A stretch of DNA of 64,000 nt from JACMLX01 sp031374935 (lineage in GTDB: Bacteria > Gemmatimonadota > Gemmatimonadetes > Gemmatimonadales > Gemmatimonadaceae), in contig JANMHB010000179.1 of NCBI GenBank assembly GCA_031374935.1, positions 30,127 through 94,126 of the forward strand, in the 5' to 3' direction. Position numbers and translations under genes: made by a program. Every line of letters begins with the position of its first letter. Position 1 is the first letter of the stretch. The notes under the pieces were generated by a model. The model saw only the letters and a list, made by a program, of their open reading frames with translations. It ran no database searches and was not told where the DNA came from. Positions 45,531-53,398 of the stretch are shown in pieces.

Positions 45531-46250
45531 TCAGTGCTGCCGTCTGCGGCGACGGTAACCGGCAGCCCCAAGTCCGATCAGCCCCGTCGCGGTGAGGAAC
45601 ACCGTCGCCGGTTCCGGCACCACCGTCGGGTCGGCACGGAAGATCGCCGAGAAGCCCGCGTCGGTCACGCCGTCGACCGTGGAGAACGCGCCCGCGTCGC
45701 GGAGCAGGCCGGCATCGGTGCCGTTGTAGGCCACCCAGAAGGAGCCGCCGGTGTATCCGTCCACGTCGTTCGCACCCACCAGATTCGATGCGTCGGCGGG
45801 CAGACCGGCCCCCTGCGTCGAGGTGGTGATCAGGAACAGGTAGGTGGTGCCCGACGCCAGCGTCAGGTTCCCGGTGTTGAAGCTTCGCGTGTCGAACGCA
45901 AAGTCGTTCGATGAACCGAGGATGTTGGTCGCGTTCCACAACACATCACCCGTCACCCGGCGATTGGCCGTATCGAACGCCAGGATGTACGCGTCGAACC
46001 GGAGCGCGCCACCGTTGAAGAAATTGCTGAATGCCAGGCTGAAGCTCGTCAGCTGCGTCGTGAGCGTCGGCACGACGAACGATTGCCCGACGCTCTGAAA
46101 GCCACCGCTGCCGCGCGTGAGTGGCCCCACGCTGGTGGTGAGCACGGCGCCGACGGTCGTGGTCTGCGCGCGAAGCGCGGGTGCCACGGCCAGCGCCGCG
46201 CCAGCGAGGAGCGAAGTGATACGCATGGGGAGGTGTGCGAGAGAGATCAT
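45531..46250 (-). CDS. PEP-CTERM sorted exported protein
   Basis: 239 aa. The start ATG at 46250 overlaps the nuclease stop (ATGA); a signal peptide follows (LLAGAALAVAPALRAQ). The mature part is a beta-rich, Ser/Thr/Asn/Gly-rich domain. The C-terminus has the full PEP-CTERM sorting signal: VPEPATV, a hydrophobic FLTATGLIGLGAAGY, and RRRRR. This implies an exosortase elsewhere in the genome, processing and probably attachment to extracellular matrix. No homologous domain recognised in the body. Confidence 0.9.
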   Translation of the reverse strand: MISLAHLPMRITSLLAGAALAVAPALRAQTTTVGAVLTTSVGPLTRGSGGFQSVGQSFVVPTLTTQLTSFSLAFSNFFNGGALRFDAYILAFDTANRRVTGDVLWNATNILGSSNDFAFDTRSFNTGNLTLASGTTYLFLITTSTQGAGLPADASNLVGANDVDGYTGGSFWVAYNGTDAGLLRDAGAFSTVDGVTDAGFSAIFRADPTVVPEPATVFLTATGLIGLGAAGYRRRRRQH

Positions 46251-48742
46251 GGGGTCACCGTCACGGCAATCTGACGTGTGGCAACGCCGCCATCCTTGTC
46301 CGTCACCGTCACCACGACGGTGTAGCTGCCCGGTGTCGTCCACCGCGTGCCACGTTGCAGCGGTGTCGATGACGGCGGCGCGGTCAGCACGCTCGAGAAA
46401 CTCGTCCCATCGCCCCAATCGAACCGCACTCGCCACGGTCCATCACGCAGGCCGGCGTCGGTGAAACGCAGCTGCACCGACCAGCCGGTGTTCACGGCCA
46501 CCGTGGTGCCTGCCACCGGCGTCAGTGTGGCGGCCGGCGCGGCGTTCGAGACCGTGATCGTTTGTGATGCCGTCGATTCCCAGCCGAACCGGTCGACGAC
46601 CGTGAGTCTGGCCGTGTAGCTGCCGTTGTCGGCAAAGGTCTTTGACACCGTCGCACCACCGGCTGTCGTTCCGTCGCTGAAGTCCCAGCGGTAGGTGAGC
46701 ACATCACCGGCGTCGGGATCCGTGGAGCTCGCACCGCTGAACGACAGCGCGTCGCCTTCGACTCCGGTCGCGGGTCCGCTCAGGTTGGCCACCGGAGGCC
46801 GATCGCCGGCTTCGATCGCCGTCTCGAAGTTGTCGGGGAGCGCCGAGAGAAAGTTGTAGCCTGTGAGCGCTTCGAGGCTGTCCACCGTCACCTGGTAGTC
46901 GCGCCAGTTCGCGTTCCGGATCCCGGCGATGTTCGGCATGGTGACGGCGATGACCTGCACAGCGGCGAGGTCGGACCAGCTGGTGATGTCGGCCAGTCCT
47001 TTGTTGCGATCCATCGCCACCACGATCTTCCACGTGAAATCGGGAATCCGGATCTTCCCTTCATCCTTGATCGTGCGCGCGGGCCCGCTGAACGCCGGCC
47101 CGGTGATGATGTAGAGCTCCTTGTTGCTCACCCGGGCCAGGTCGGCGATGAAGATCTCCTGCGCCGCCCAGACACCCTGATTCAGGTCGGCCGTCTGTGG
47201 CACGACGTTCGAAAGGTAGAAGGTCGTCGCGTTCTCGATGTTCGTCACGGTCCGATCGGCTGACCGCATCATGTGGCCGCGATCGAATCCGCCGTTCGTG
47301 TAGTCCGAGGTGCGGATCTCGGGAAAGCCCTGCGCAACGACCGCTGGATCCCTGGTGAAGCAGTTGCAGCGATCCTCGGTGCCGAAGTGGCCGTTGTCCA
47401 GGTTGTACGCCACCCAATTCGGTCCGCCGGTATTGCGGTTGTAGCTGATGCTCGCCTGCGGCCTTGCGATCAGAAAATCGTCGGCGCCGTTGGCATCCGC
47501 CGGCGTACCGAATTCGAGGTTGTTGCCGTAGATGGCAGGGTTCGCGAGTGCCGGCGCTTCGATCGTCACGGTCGCCGATCCACTGACACCGTTCGGTGCC
47601 GTCGCCGTCACGCGGGCGGTGCCTGTCGCCAGACCGGTGATCACGCCATTGGCGTCCACCGCAAGCCGCGCTGCGTCGGCCGGGTCCACCGCCCAGGTGA
47701 ACGTCGTCGTGACGATCGTACCGCTGCCGTCTCGCGCCGTACCGAAGATCTGCGTCTGGAAGCCAACTGGAATCGTCGCACCACCGACCGTCACCGTGGC
47801 GATGTCGCCCGCCGTCGCGACAGTCAGCACCGACGTGCCCGTCATGCCGTTCGCGGCGGTGGCAGTGATCGTCGTCGTGCCGACGGTGAGCCCGGTGCCA
47901 ACGCCGGTGGTCGGGTCGATCGATGCCACGAGCGGATTGCTGCTGCTCCAGCTGAATGTGGTGGTGACGATCACGCCATTGGCATCACGCCCGGTGGCGG
48001 TGAACGCGCGCGTCGCGCCGAGCACCACCGAGGCCGGATTCGGTGTCACGACGACGGTCGTGACAGGGCCACCCGGTTGCCCGCTGCCGCAGAGATCCGG
48101 GGCGGTGTAATCGGCCACATCGTTCGCCAGATTCGGCGTGCCGCGATTGGTCGCCTGATAGTTGGTGGTGGCATTGGCCCAGGCCCGTGCATCGCTGAAC
48201 GGCGTGCAGTCGATCAGCATCGCACGCTTCGCCTTGGCGGCGCCGCTGGTCGGCACGACGCCCCACGACACGCTGTCCACCAGCGCGCCCACGTTGTCGC
48301 GGATCAGCAACCAGTCGGTGGTGTTGTTGGCCAGGTTCATGGCGCCAAAGCTTGCCACCGCGTTCAGCCCGCCATTGACGGCGTTGTCGGGATTCTTCGC
48401 GATCACGGCGTAGCCGCCGGCGGGGATGCTCACCGCACCGCTGATCGTGACGCTCGCATCATTGAGCGACGCGATCTGGAATCCGGTCAGGCTCACTGCG
48501 GCCACCCCGGGGTTGTGCAGTTCGAACCATTCGCCGTTGGCATCGCTGATCGTGGCTGGATCGGCCATGATCTCCGAAATGATCAGTCGCGTGGTGCTGT
48601 TCGGGCCGGCCGCCGGCAGCACGGCGTTCGTTGGTGCCGGCTGCGGAGCCAGCGGTGACTCGGCGGATCGTCCGCACGCGCCGAACAGCATCAGTGCGAG
48701 TCCGCCGATCACGCAGGATCGACCTGCAGAGCGAATACCCAT
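46247..48742 (-). CDS. Secreted lipoprotein nuclease (LTD, BIG2, NUC1, PKD domains)
   Basis: 831 aa from the ATG at 48742 (TTG 48748 is alternative). Lipobox LMLFGAC. Order: lamin-tail domain (about 50-200; LIISEIMADPATISDANGEW); two BIG2-like Ig domains (about 230-400); DNA/RNA non-specific endonuclease NUC1 domain (about 410-640), with the catalytic DRGH motif at residues 487-490 (GGFDRGHMMRSADRT) and preceding NRNTGGPNWVAYNL; then PKD domains (about 655-831; LTYRWDFSDGTTAGG, VRFDWGDGTSFSS). DRGH supports an active Mg-dependent nuclease at the cell surface. The PEP-CTERM gene is coupled behind it. Possible roles include DNA scavenging for phosphate or defence. Confidence 0.93.
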   Translation of the reverse strand: MGIRSAGRSCVIGGLALMLFGACGRSAESPLAPQPAPTNAVLPAAGPNSTTRLIISEIMADPATISDANGEWFELHNPGVAAVSLTGFQIASLNDASVTISGAVSIPAGGYAVIAKNPDNAVNGGLNAVASFGAMNLANNTTDWLLIRDNVGALVDSVSWGVVPTSGAAKAKRAMLIDCTPFSDARAWANATTNYQATNRGTPNLANDVADYTAPDLCGSGQPGGPVTTVVVTPNPASVVLGATRAFTATGRDANGVIVTTTFSWSSSNPLVASIDPTTGVGTGLTVGTTTITATAANGMTGTSVLTVATAGDIATVTVGGATIPVGFQTQIFGTARDGSGTIVTTTFTWAVDPADAARLAVDANGVITGLATGTARVTATAPNGVSGSATVTIEAPALANPAIYGNNLEFGTPADANGADDFLIARPQASISYNRNTGGPNWVAYNLDNGHFGTEDRCNCFTRDPAVVAQGFPEIRTSDYTNGGFDRGHMMRSADRTVTNIENATTFYLSNVVPQTADLNQGVWAAQEIFIADLARVSNKELYIITGPAFSGPARTIKDEGKIRIPDFTWKIVVAMDRNKGLADITSWSDLAAVQVIAVTMPNIAGIRNANWRDYQVTVDSLEALTGYNFLSALPDNFETAIEAGDRPPVANLSGPATGVEGDALSFSGASSTDPDAGDVLTYRWDFSDGTTAGGATVSKTFADNGSYTARLTVVDRFGWESTASQTITVSNAAPAATLTPVAGTTVAVNTGWSVQLRFTDAGLRDGPWRVRFDWGDGTSFSSVLTAPPSSTPLQRGTRWTTPGSYTVVVTVTDKDGGVATRQIAVTVTP

Positions 48743-48970
48743 TGTCAACTCAGCGATAGGGAGACGGCAGAGGGCGGGGCTGACGGCATCCCGCGCGACT
48801 GTGCCAAGTTAGCCGCCCGTGCAGCAGCTCGCGGGTCACGAATCCGCCACAGAGATCCGATTCCGTCGACGTGACGTAGCCAAAGCATCCGGTCCGTTCC
48901 GACCGATACCGCGTGTCGAATGACAGGCACCGGGGCACTCTCAGCTATTCACCCGCACACCGGATTCCGT

Positions 48971-49693
48971 ATGCAGCTTCCCTCCTTGACACGACGATCG
49001 GCGCGCGCAGTGGCATGCGTCGCCGTTGGTGCGGCCGCGCTCGTCATTGGCCAGCGCGTCTACGCATCAGACCACCAGGATACTCCTGAGGTCGAACTCA
49101 GCCCGCGCATGGATATCAACGACGTCTATGCGTTTCCCGGCTCAGCGGCAGACCGGATCGCACTGGTTCTGACGACCTCGAGTCCGATCGCCGGCCAGTC
49201 TGCCTCGTTCGATCCGAACCTGCTCTATCAGCTGAAAGTCGATAACACGGGTGACGCCGTCGAAGACCTGGTGTTCCAAGTCACGTTCGATGATGGCGTC
49301 GGCGCGGCGCAGAAGTACACCGTCCGCGGCCCGGTGGCGCCGGCAATGGTCGGCACGAAGACGATGCTGGTGACGACGGGACCGACAGTGACCGGCACCG
49401 TTGGCGGCAACGCTGGCAGCGCGACCGGTCTGCAGGCCTTTGCAGGTCTGCGCGCCGATCCATTCGTGATCGATCTCGAGCAGTTCTTCAACATCATCCC
49501 CGACCGTCGCCCGTCAACCGGGCCGCTGTCGATGCAGTCGGGTCCGGCGGCGGGATCATTCCGCACACCAGGCGTCGATTTCCTCCGGCCGTTCAACTCG
49601 CTCGCGATCGCGATCGAATTGCCGAAGGCCTCCCTCGTCACCAGCTCCGCCGCTGACGCGAAGTTCGGCATCTGGGGCACGATCAGCCGCTGA
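48971..49693 (+). CDS. DUF4331-type exported protein (N-terminal half)
   Basis: 240 aa. Signal-like N-terminus (ACVAVGAAALVIGQRVYA) followed by SDHQDTPEVELSPRMDINDV and YAFPGSAADRIALVL, the characteristic DUF4331 opening, and VDNTGDAVEDLVFQVTF. Known DUF4331 proteins are usually ~450-500 aa single chains; here the conserved family C-terminal part is in the next gene. Its stop is immediately followed by the second gene in a different frame. Function unknown; expected periplasmic. Confidence 0.85.
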   Translation: MQLPSLTRRSARAVACVAVGAAALVIGQRVYASDHQDTPEVELSPRMDINDVYAFPGSAADRIALVLTTSSPIAGQSASFDPNLLYQLKVDNTGDAVEDLVFQVTFDDGVGAAQKYTVRGPVAPAMVGTKTMLVTTGPTVTGTVGGNAGSATGLQAFAGLRADPFVIDLEQFFNIIPDRRPSTGPLSMQSGPAAGSFRTPGVDFLRPFNSLAIAIELPKASLVTSSAADAKFGIWGTISR

Positions 49694-49737
49694 TGCGCCT
49701 CCTTCGCCCGATTCCCTCACTCTCCCGGATTCCATCG

Positions 49738-50292
49738 ATGCACACCTCGACACTGTCCCGCGCGCTCGTGCTGGCGCTTGCGCTGCCGCTGCTGGCCGCC
49801 TGTTCCGATGACGATACGGATGGCGGCACGACCTCGCCCACCGTCGTCCGCACCTACAACCAGATCGAGCGACTCGGCAATCCGCTCGTCAGCGAAGTGT
49901 TCTTCATGAAGCGCGACCATGGGCTGCACAACAGCACCACGCCGTCCACCGATGTGGCCAACGGATTTGGCGACAAGATCAAGGCGTTCACCAATGCCTT
50001 CAATCGCGGCCCGACCATCGCCAACACACTGGCGGCAGTGCTGGTGCCGGACATGCTGTTGGTGTTCCCGAACCGGCCCGGCAACACAGCCGGCTGGTTG
50101 AGCTGGGCGTTGGCCAGCGGCTACGGTGGCCGAAAGATCAATGACGACGTGGTCGACGCAGGCCTGACCGCGATCTTCGGCAGGCTGCTCGATCCAGCCG
50201 CCACCGTTGTGCCTGGTCTGACGTCCGACAATGTCAGCACCAGCGTGCGCACCTATCCGACGACGTTCCCGTACCTCGAAGCCGCACGATGA
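49738..50292 (+). CDS. DUF4331-type lipoprotein (C-terminal half)
   Basis: 184 aa from the ATG at 49738; an earlier ATG at 49693 overlaps the previous stop. Lipoprotein signal VLALALPLLAACSDDD. The body matches the second half of DUF4331: YNQIERLGNPLVSEVFFMK, TLAAVLVPDMLLVFPN, GRKINDDVVDAGLTAIFG and LTSDNVS. Together with 48971-49693 it appears to be a split version of one family protein, each half now with its own export signal. The stop overlaps the TPR gene start (ATGA). Confidence 0.82.
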   Translation: MHTSTLSRALVLALALPLLAACSDDDTDGGTTSPTVVRTYNQIERLGNPLVSEVFFMKRDHGLHNSTTPSTDVANGFGDKIKAFTNAFNRGPTIANTLAAVLVPDMLLVFPNRPGNTAGWLSWALASGYGGRKINDDVVDAGLTAIFGRLLDPAATVVPGLTSDNVSTSVRTYPTTFPYLEAAR

Positions 50293-51527
50293 CCACCGCG
50301 CGAATGCTGCGCCGACTCGGCGTTGCGACACTCGTCGTTGTGCTCTGCGGCGCAGCGTTCGCGCGAGTTCGAAGCGCCTCCACGACGGCACCTGCATCCG
50401 GTGGCGCTGCCGCACCCCGCGTGCCCGGGTTCTCCGAGCGCGCTGAGCGCGACGTCCAGATTCGCGTCTGGCACCAGGCGCTGGATGCTGATCCGACCAG
50501 TGCCATCGTCACCGGGCAGCTGGCGGCATTGCATCTGCAGCGTGCTCGGGAAGGGGGCGGGTGGGACGACTATGTGAAAGCCGAGGCGTTTGCGCGACGC
50601 TCGGTGGGCAAACGCACCAGGCGCAACTCGGCCGCATCTTCGACGCTGGTCTCGATCCTGCTGGCGCAGCATCGCTTCGGCGAGGCGCGCGCCATCGCCG
50701 AGGCGCTCGTCCGCGACGAACCGGAGGTACCGTCGTATCGCGCGTCGTTGGCTGAAGTCGCGATGGAACTCGGCGACTATGCCGCAGCCGACACACTCTT
50801 TCGCTCAGTCTGGAGTGATCGTGGCACACTCACGACGGCGGCGCGGCTCGCACGCTGGCTGGAAGTGACGAATCACCTGCCCGAGGCCCGCCGGCTGCTC
50901 ACCAGTGCACGCGCCGACGCGCTGTCGCGTCGCGACGTGGCGCGCGAAACGCAGGCCTGGTTCCACCTGCGCGTCGGTGATCTCGAGCTGCGCGCGGGCC
51001 GCCTCGATGATGCGGCTGCCGCCTACACTGCCGGGTTGGCGATCGAACCCGACGACCCGCGTCTGCTGGCGGGCATGGCGCGCTTTGAGGCCGTGCGCCG
51101 CAACTGGACGACGTCGATTGCCTGGGGTGAGCGGGCCATCGCCGTGCAACTCGATCCGGCGACGCTCGGACTCATCGGCGACGCGTACGAAGCGCTCGGC
51201 AACCGCGCGAAGGCGGATGAGTACTTCAAGACCCTCGAGGTTGCGGTGAGTCTGCAGCCCGGCGCCTACCATCGCGCCTGGAGTCTGTACCTGCTCGAGC
51301 ACGGTCTGCAGGTGGGCACCGTGCTGCAGAAGGCGCAGGACGAGTTGCGCGAGCGCAAGGATGTGTATGGCTACGACATCGTCGCCCTCGCGCTCGAGAA
51401 GTCCGGACGTCATGCCGAGGCCCAGGCCGCCATGCGCGCGGCGCTACGGCTGCGCACGCCCGATCCGTTGCTCGATCGTCACGCGCGAGCCATTGGCGTC
51501 GCTCCGCCGCCGGTCGGGGCCGAGTAG
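50289..51527 (+). CDS. TPR-repeat exported protein
   Basis: 412 aa with an N-terminal hydrophobic segment (GVATLVVVLCGAAFARV), possibly an anchor or signal peptide. From about residue 60 there are helical tetratricopeptide-like repeats (WHQALDADPTSAIVTGQLAA; LRAGRLDDAAAAYTAGLAIE; LIGDAYEALGNRAKADEYFK; LALEKSGRHAEAQAAMRAAL). It is probably a periplasmic scaffold. It is coupled to the DUF4331-type lipoprotein by ATGA and abuts the DUF6702 gene (stop 51527, start 51528), so the four genes form one operon. Confidence 0.9.
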   Translation: MTTARMLRRLGVATLVVVLCGAAFARVRSASTTAPASGGAAAPRVPGFSERAERDVQIRVWHQALDADPTSAIVTGQLAALHLQRAREGGGWDDYVKAEAFARRSVGKRTRRNSAASSTLVSILLAQHRFGEARAIAEALVRDEPEVPSYRASLAEVAMELGDYAAADTLFRSVWSDRGTLTTAARLARWLEVTNHLPEARRLLTSARADALSRRDVARETQAWFHLRVGDLELRAGRLDDAAAAYTAGLAIEPDDPRLLAGMARFEAVRRNWTTSIAWGERAIAVQLDPATLGLIGDAYEALGNRAKADEYFKTLEVAVSLQPGAYHRAWSLYLLEHGLQVGTVLQKAQDELRERKDVYGYDIVALALEKSGRHAEAQAAMRAALRLRTPDPLLDRHARAIGVAPPPVGAE

Positions 51528-52040
51528 ATGAAGCAGCCACATGGATCAAAGCTGCGAGCTGCGTGTCGCGCCGCCGCGTTACTGCTGCTGGTCAGCCGCG
51601 TGGCAGATGCACATGCCATCCACACCACGGTCACGCAGCTGACGGTCGATGGTCGCGGCCTGACGGTCATGATTCGTGCGTTCGCCGACGATCTCTCCTC
51701 ATCAGTCGCGACGCACGCCGGCCGTCCGGCGCCGTCGGATCACTCGGTGACCGAAGCCGATGCGCAGCGCTACGTCCGTGCGCAATTCGTCATCGGCACC
51801 GGAGACCGACGGCTCGTTGCACTCGAGTCGTGCGGCGTGCGTCGCGCCGAGGACATGTACTGGCTCTGCTTTCGCGCGCCGCTGCCGCATGGGCTCTCCG
51901 GTGCGGCGATCCGGAACCAGATGCTGACCGAGTTGCACGCCGATCAGATCAACATCGTGCAGGTCGATGATCGTGGCGCCCGCCAGACATTGCTCTTTCG
52001 CAAAGGCAGCGCGCCCGCCACCGTTCGCGCCGGCAGCTGA
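51528..52040 (+). CDS. DUF6702-family exported protein
   Basis: 170 aa with signal peptide RAAALLLLVSRVADAHA. The mature part begins HAIHTTVTQLTVDGRGLTVM and has beta-rich sequence ending FRAPLPHGL and HADQINIVQVDDRGARQTLL, matching what I know as DUF6702: small periplasmic beta-proteins often next to DUF4331 genes. Start ATG directly abuts the preceding stop, so it is in the same operon. Function unknown. Confidence 0.75.
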   Translation: MKQPHGSKLRAACRAAALLLLVSRVADAHAIHTTVTQLTVDGRGLTVMIRAFADDLSSSVATHAGRPAPSDHSVTEADAQRYVRAQFVIGTGDRRLVALESCGVRRAEDMYWLCFRAPLPHGLSGAAIRNQMLTELHADQINIVQVDDRGARQTLLFRKGSAPATVRAGS

Positions 52041-52059
52041 GAGTCTGCGGCGTTGGTCG

Positions 52060-52118
52060 TGATCGCGATCGCTGATGTCGGATCGCGATCAGCGAACACG
52101 GTCAGCGAACGCGGTCAG
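52060..52118. repeat. Inverted and tandem repeats between convergent genes
   Basis: TGATCGCGATC (52060-52070) and GATCGCGATCA (52081-52091) form a perfect 11-bp inverted repeat with a 10-nt loop. An alternative hairpin pairs CGCTGAT (52070-52076) with ATCAGCG (52088-52094). These are followed by a 13-bp tandem repeat, CAGCGAACACGGT (52090-52102) then CAGCGAACGCGGT (52103-52115), and a third CAG. It lies 20 nt after the DUF6702 stop and reaches the GH57 stop, so it probably ends both transcripts. Confidence 0.55.
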
Positions 52119-53398
52119 TCCGGCCGGTTGAGCAGCGGATGGAAGTCACGGTACCAGAGATCGGCGCCGTTGCCGAGCGCGCGGTCGTTGCAGTTCGCAT
52201 GAATCAGGCGATGCACGAATCCGGCTTCGAGGTCGGCGGCGTCCTTGCGACCGTGCATCGCGAACGCGGCCATCTTGAGCAGCAGTCGCGTCTCGTGCCC
52301 TTCGAAACGATCGAAGAACCAGCCACAGCTGGTGAACATGCCATAGCGCGCCTTGCGCTGCAGCGTCAGCTCAGGGTCGTCGCCGTCGGCCGAGTCGAGT
52401 GCCTCGGCCAGCCAGCGCAGCGCTGCGCGCAACGGACCACGCCACTCCTGCGCACGTCCGGTCTCGTGCGTCGCGCCACACCCGCAGTTCGAGCGCCAGC
52501 GCTCGATGCCATGGGCGCAGCTCCAGGAACTGGGCGACACCAGCTGGCCGTCATGCCAGTCTGCCCGTGCGTTGATGATCGCCGCGAAGTTCGTCACTGT
52601 CGCTTTCCGGCTGCGACGCAGCGACCCGATGGCAGTGGCCAGCGCCATCTCGCCGTGCCGCTTGTGGTGGCCGAACGTCTCGCCATCGGTCGCGATACTG
52701 GCGATGCCACGCTCGGCCGCGATTGCCGCCAGTGCCGCCGCCAGTCGCTCGCCATGTTGTGCCAGGTCGCCGAAGCCGATCGACCCGCTCAGCTCACCGT
52801 GGTACGGCGCGAGAAACAGCGAGTGCCCGTGTGCGCCACGCCAGCGGCGCGGCTGGCCATCGTGTCCACCGTCGCGAATCTGATACGGCGCCACGATCGC
52901 GAACTGCACGCCGGCCTCGGCGAGTGCCTGCGCGGTGTCGTCATCGATCGCCGTCTCGGGGCACCAGAAGCCGCGCGACTCACGCCCGAATCGCATCCGG
53001 AAATCGTGCAACCCCCAGAAGATCTCCCGCTTCCGTTCGTGCGGTGAGGCCAGCGGCAGGATGACATGGTTGTAGGCGCTCGCGATCGCGTTGCCTTCAC
53101 CCAGGCGTTCGATCGATTTTGCATCTCCAAGGCGCATGGCGTCGAGTACGGCCGGTGCTTCGTGCTCGAGCCAGATCGCGAGCGTGGGCCCCACATTGAA
53201 GCTGATCCACTCGAACAGGTTGACGCGCGCCCGTGCGGTCAGGTCGCGCGCAGTCGCCAGCGGAAGGTACGACTCATCGGTGATGCGCGCGTTCCAGTCG
53301 TGGAACGGAGTTGCCGAGCGCTCCACCGGCACGAGGCCCGTGAACGGGTCCTCGCGCGGTGGTTGATAGCAGTGCGCGTGAATGACGGCCGAAGTCAC
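52115..53398 (-). CDS. GH57-like glycoside hydrolase with DUF3536 domain
   Basis: 427 aa. The N-terminus (VIHAHCYQPPREDPFTGLV) and GFWCPETAIDDDTAQALAEA match GH57-type (beta/alpha)7 barrels, with the Glu of WCPET in the catalytic position. Further on are IATDGETFGHHKRHGEMALA and a Cys/His-rich GCGATHETGR segment, then DUF3536-like LQRKARYGMFTSCGWFFDRF. Likely acts on alpha-glucans. The ATG at 53398 overlaps the glgP stop (ATGA), so it is cotranscribed with the phosphorylase. Confidence 0.88.
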   Translation of the reverse strand: MTSAVIHAHCYQPPREDPFTGLVPVERSATPFHDWNARITDESYLPLATARDLTARARVNLFEWISFNVGPTLAIWLEHEAPAVLDAMRLGDAKSIERLGEGNAIASAYNHVILPLASPHERKREIFWGLHDFRMRFGRESRGFWCPETAIDDDTAQALAEAGVQFAIVAPYQIRDGGHDGQPRRWRGAHGHSLFLAPYHGELSGSIGFGDLAQHGERLAAALAAIAAERGIASIATDGETFGHHKRHGEMALATAIGSLRRSRKATVTNFAAIINARADWHDGQLVSPSSWSCAHGIERWRSNCGCGATHETGRAQEWRGPLRAALRWLAEALDSADGDDPELTLQRKARYGMFTSCGWFFDRFEGHETRLLLKMAAFAMHGRKDAADLEAGFVHRLIHANCNDRALGNGADLWYRDFHPLLNRPD

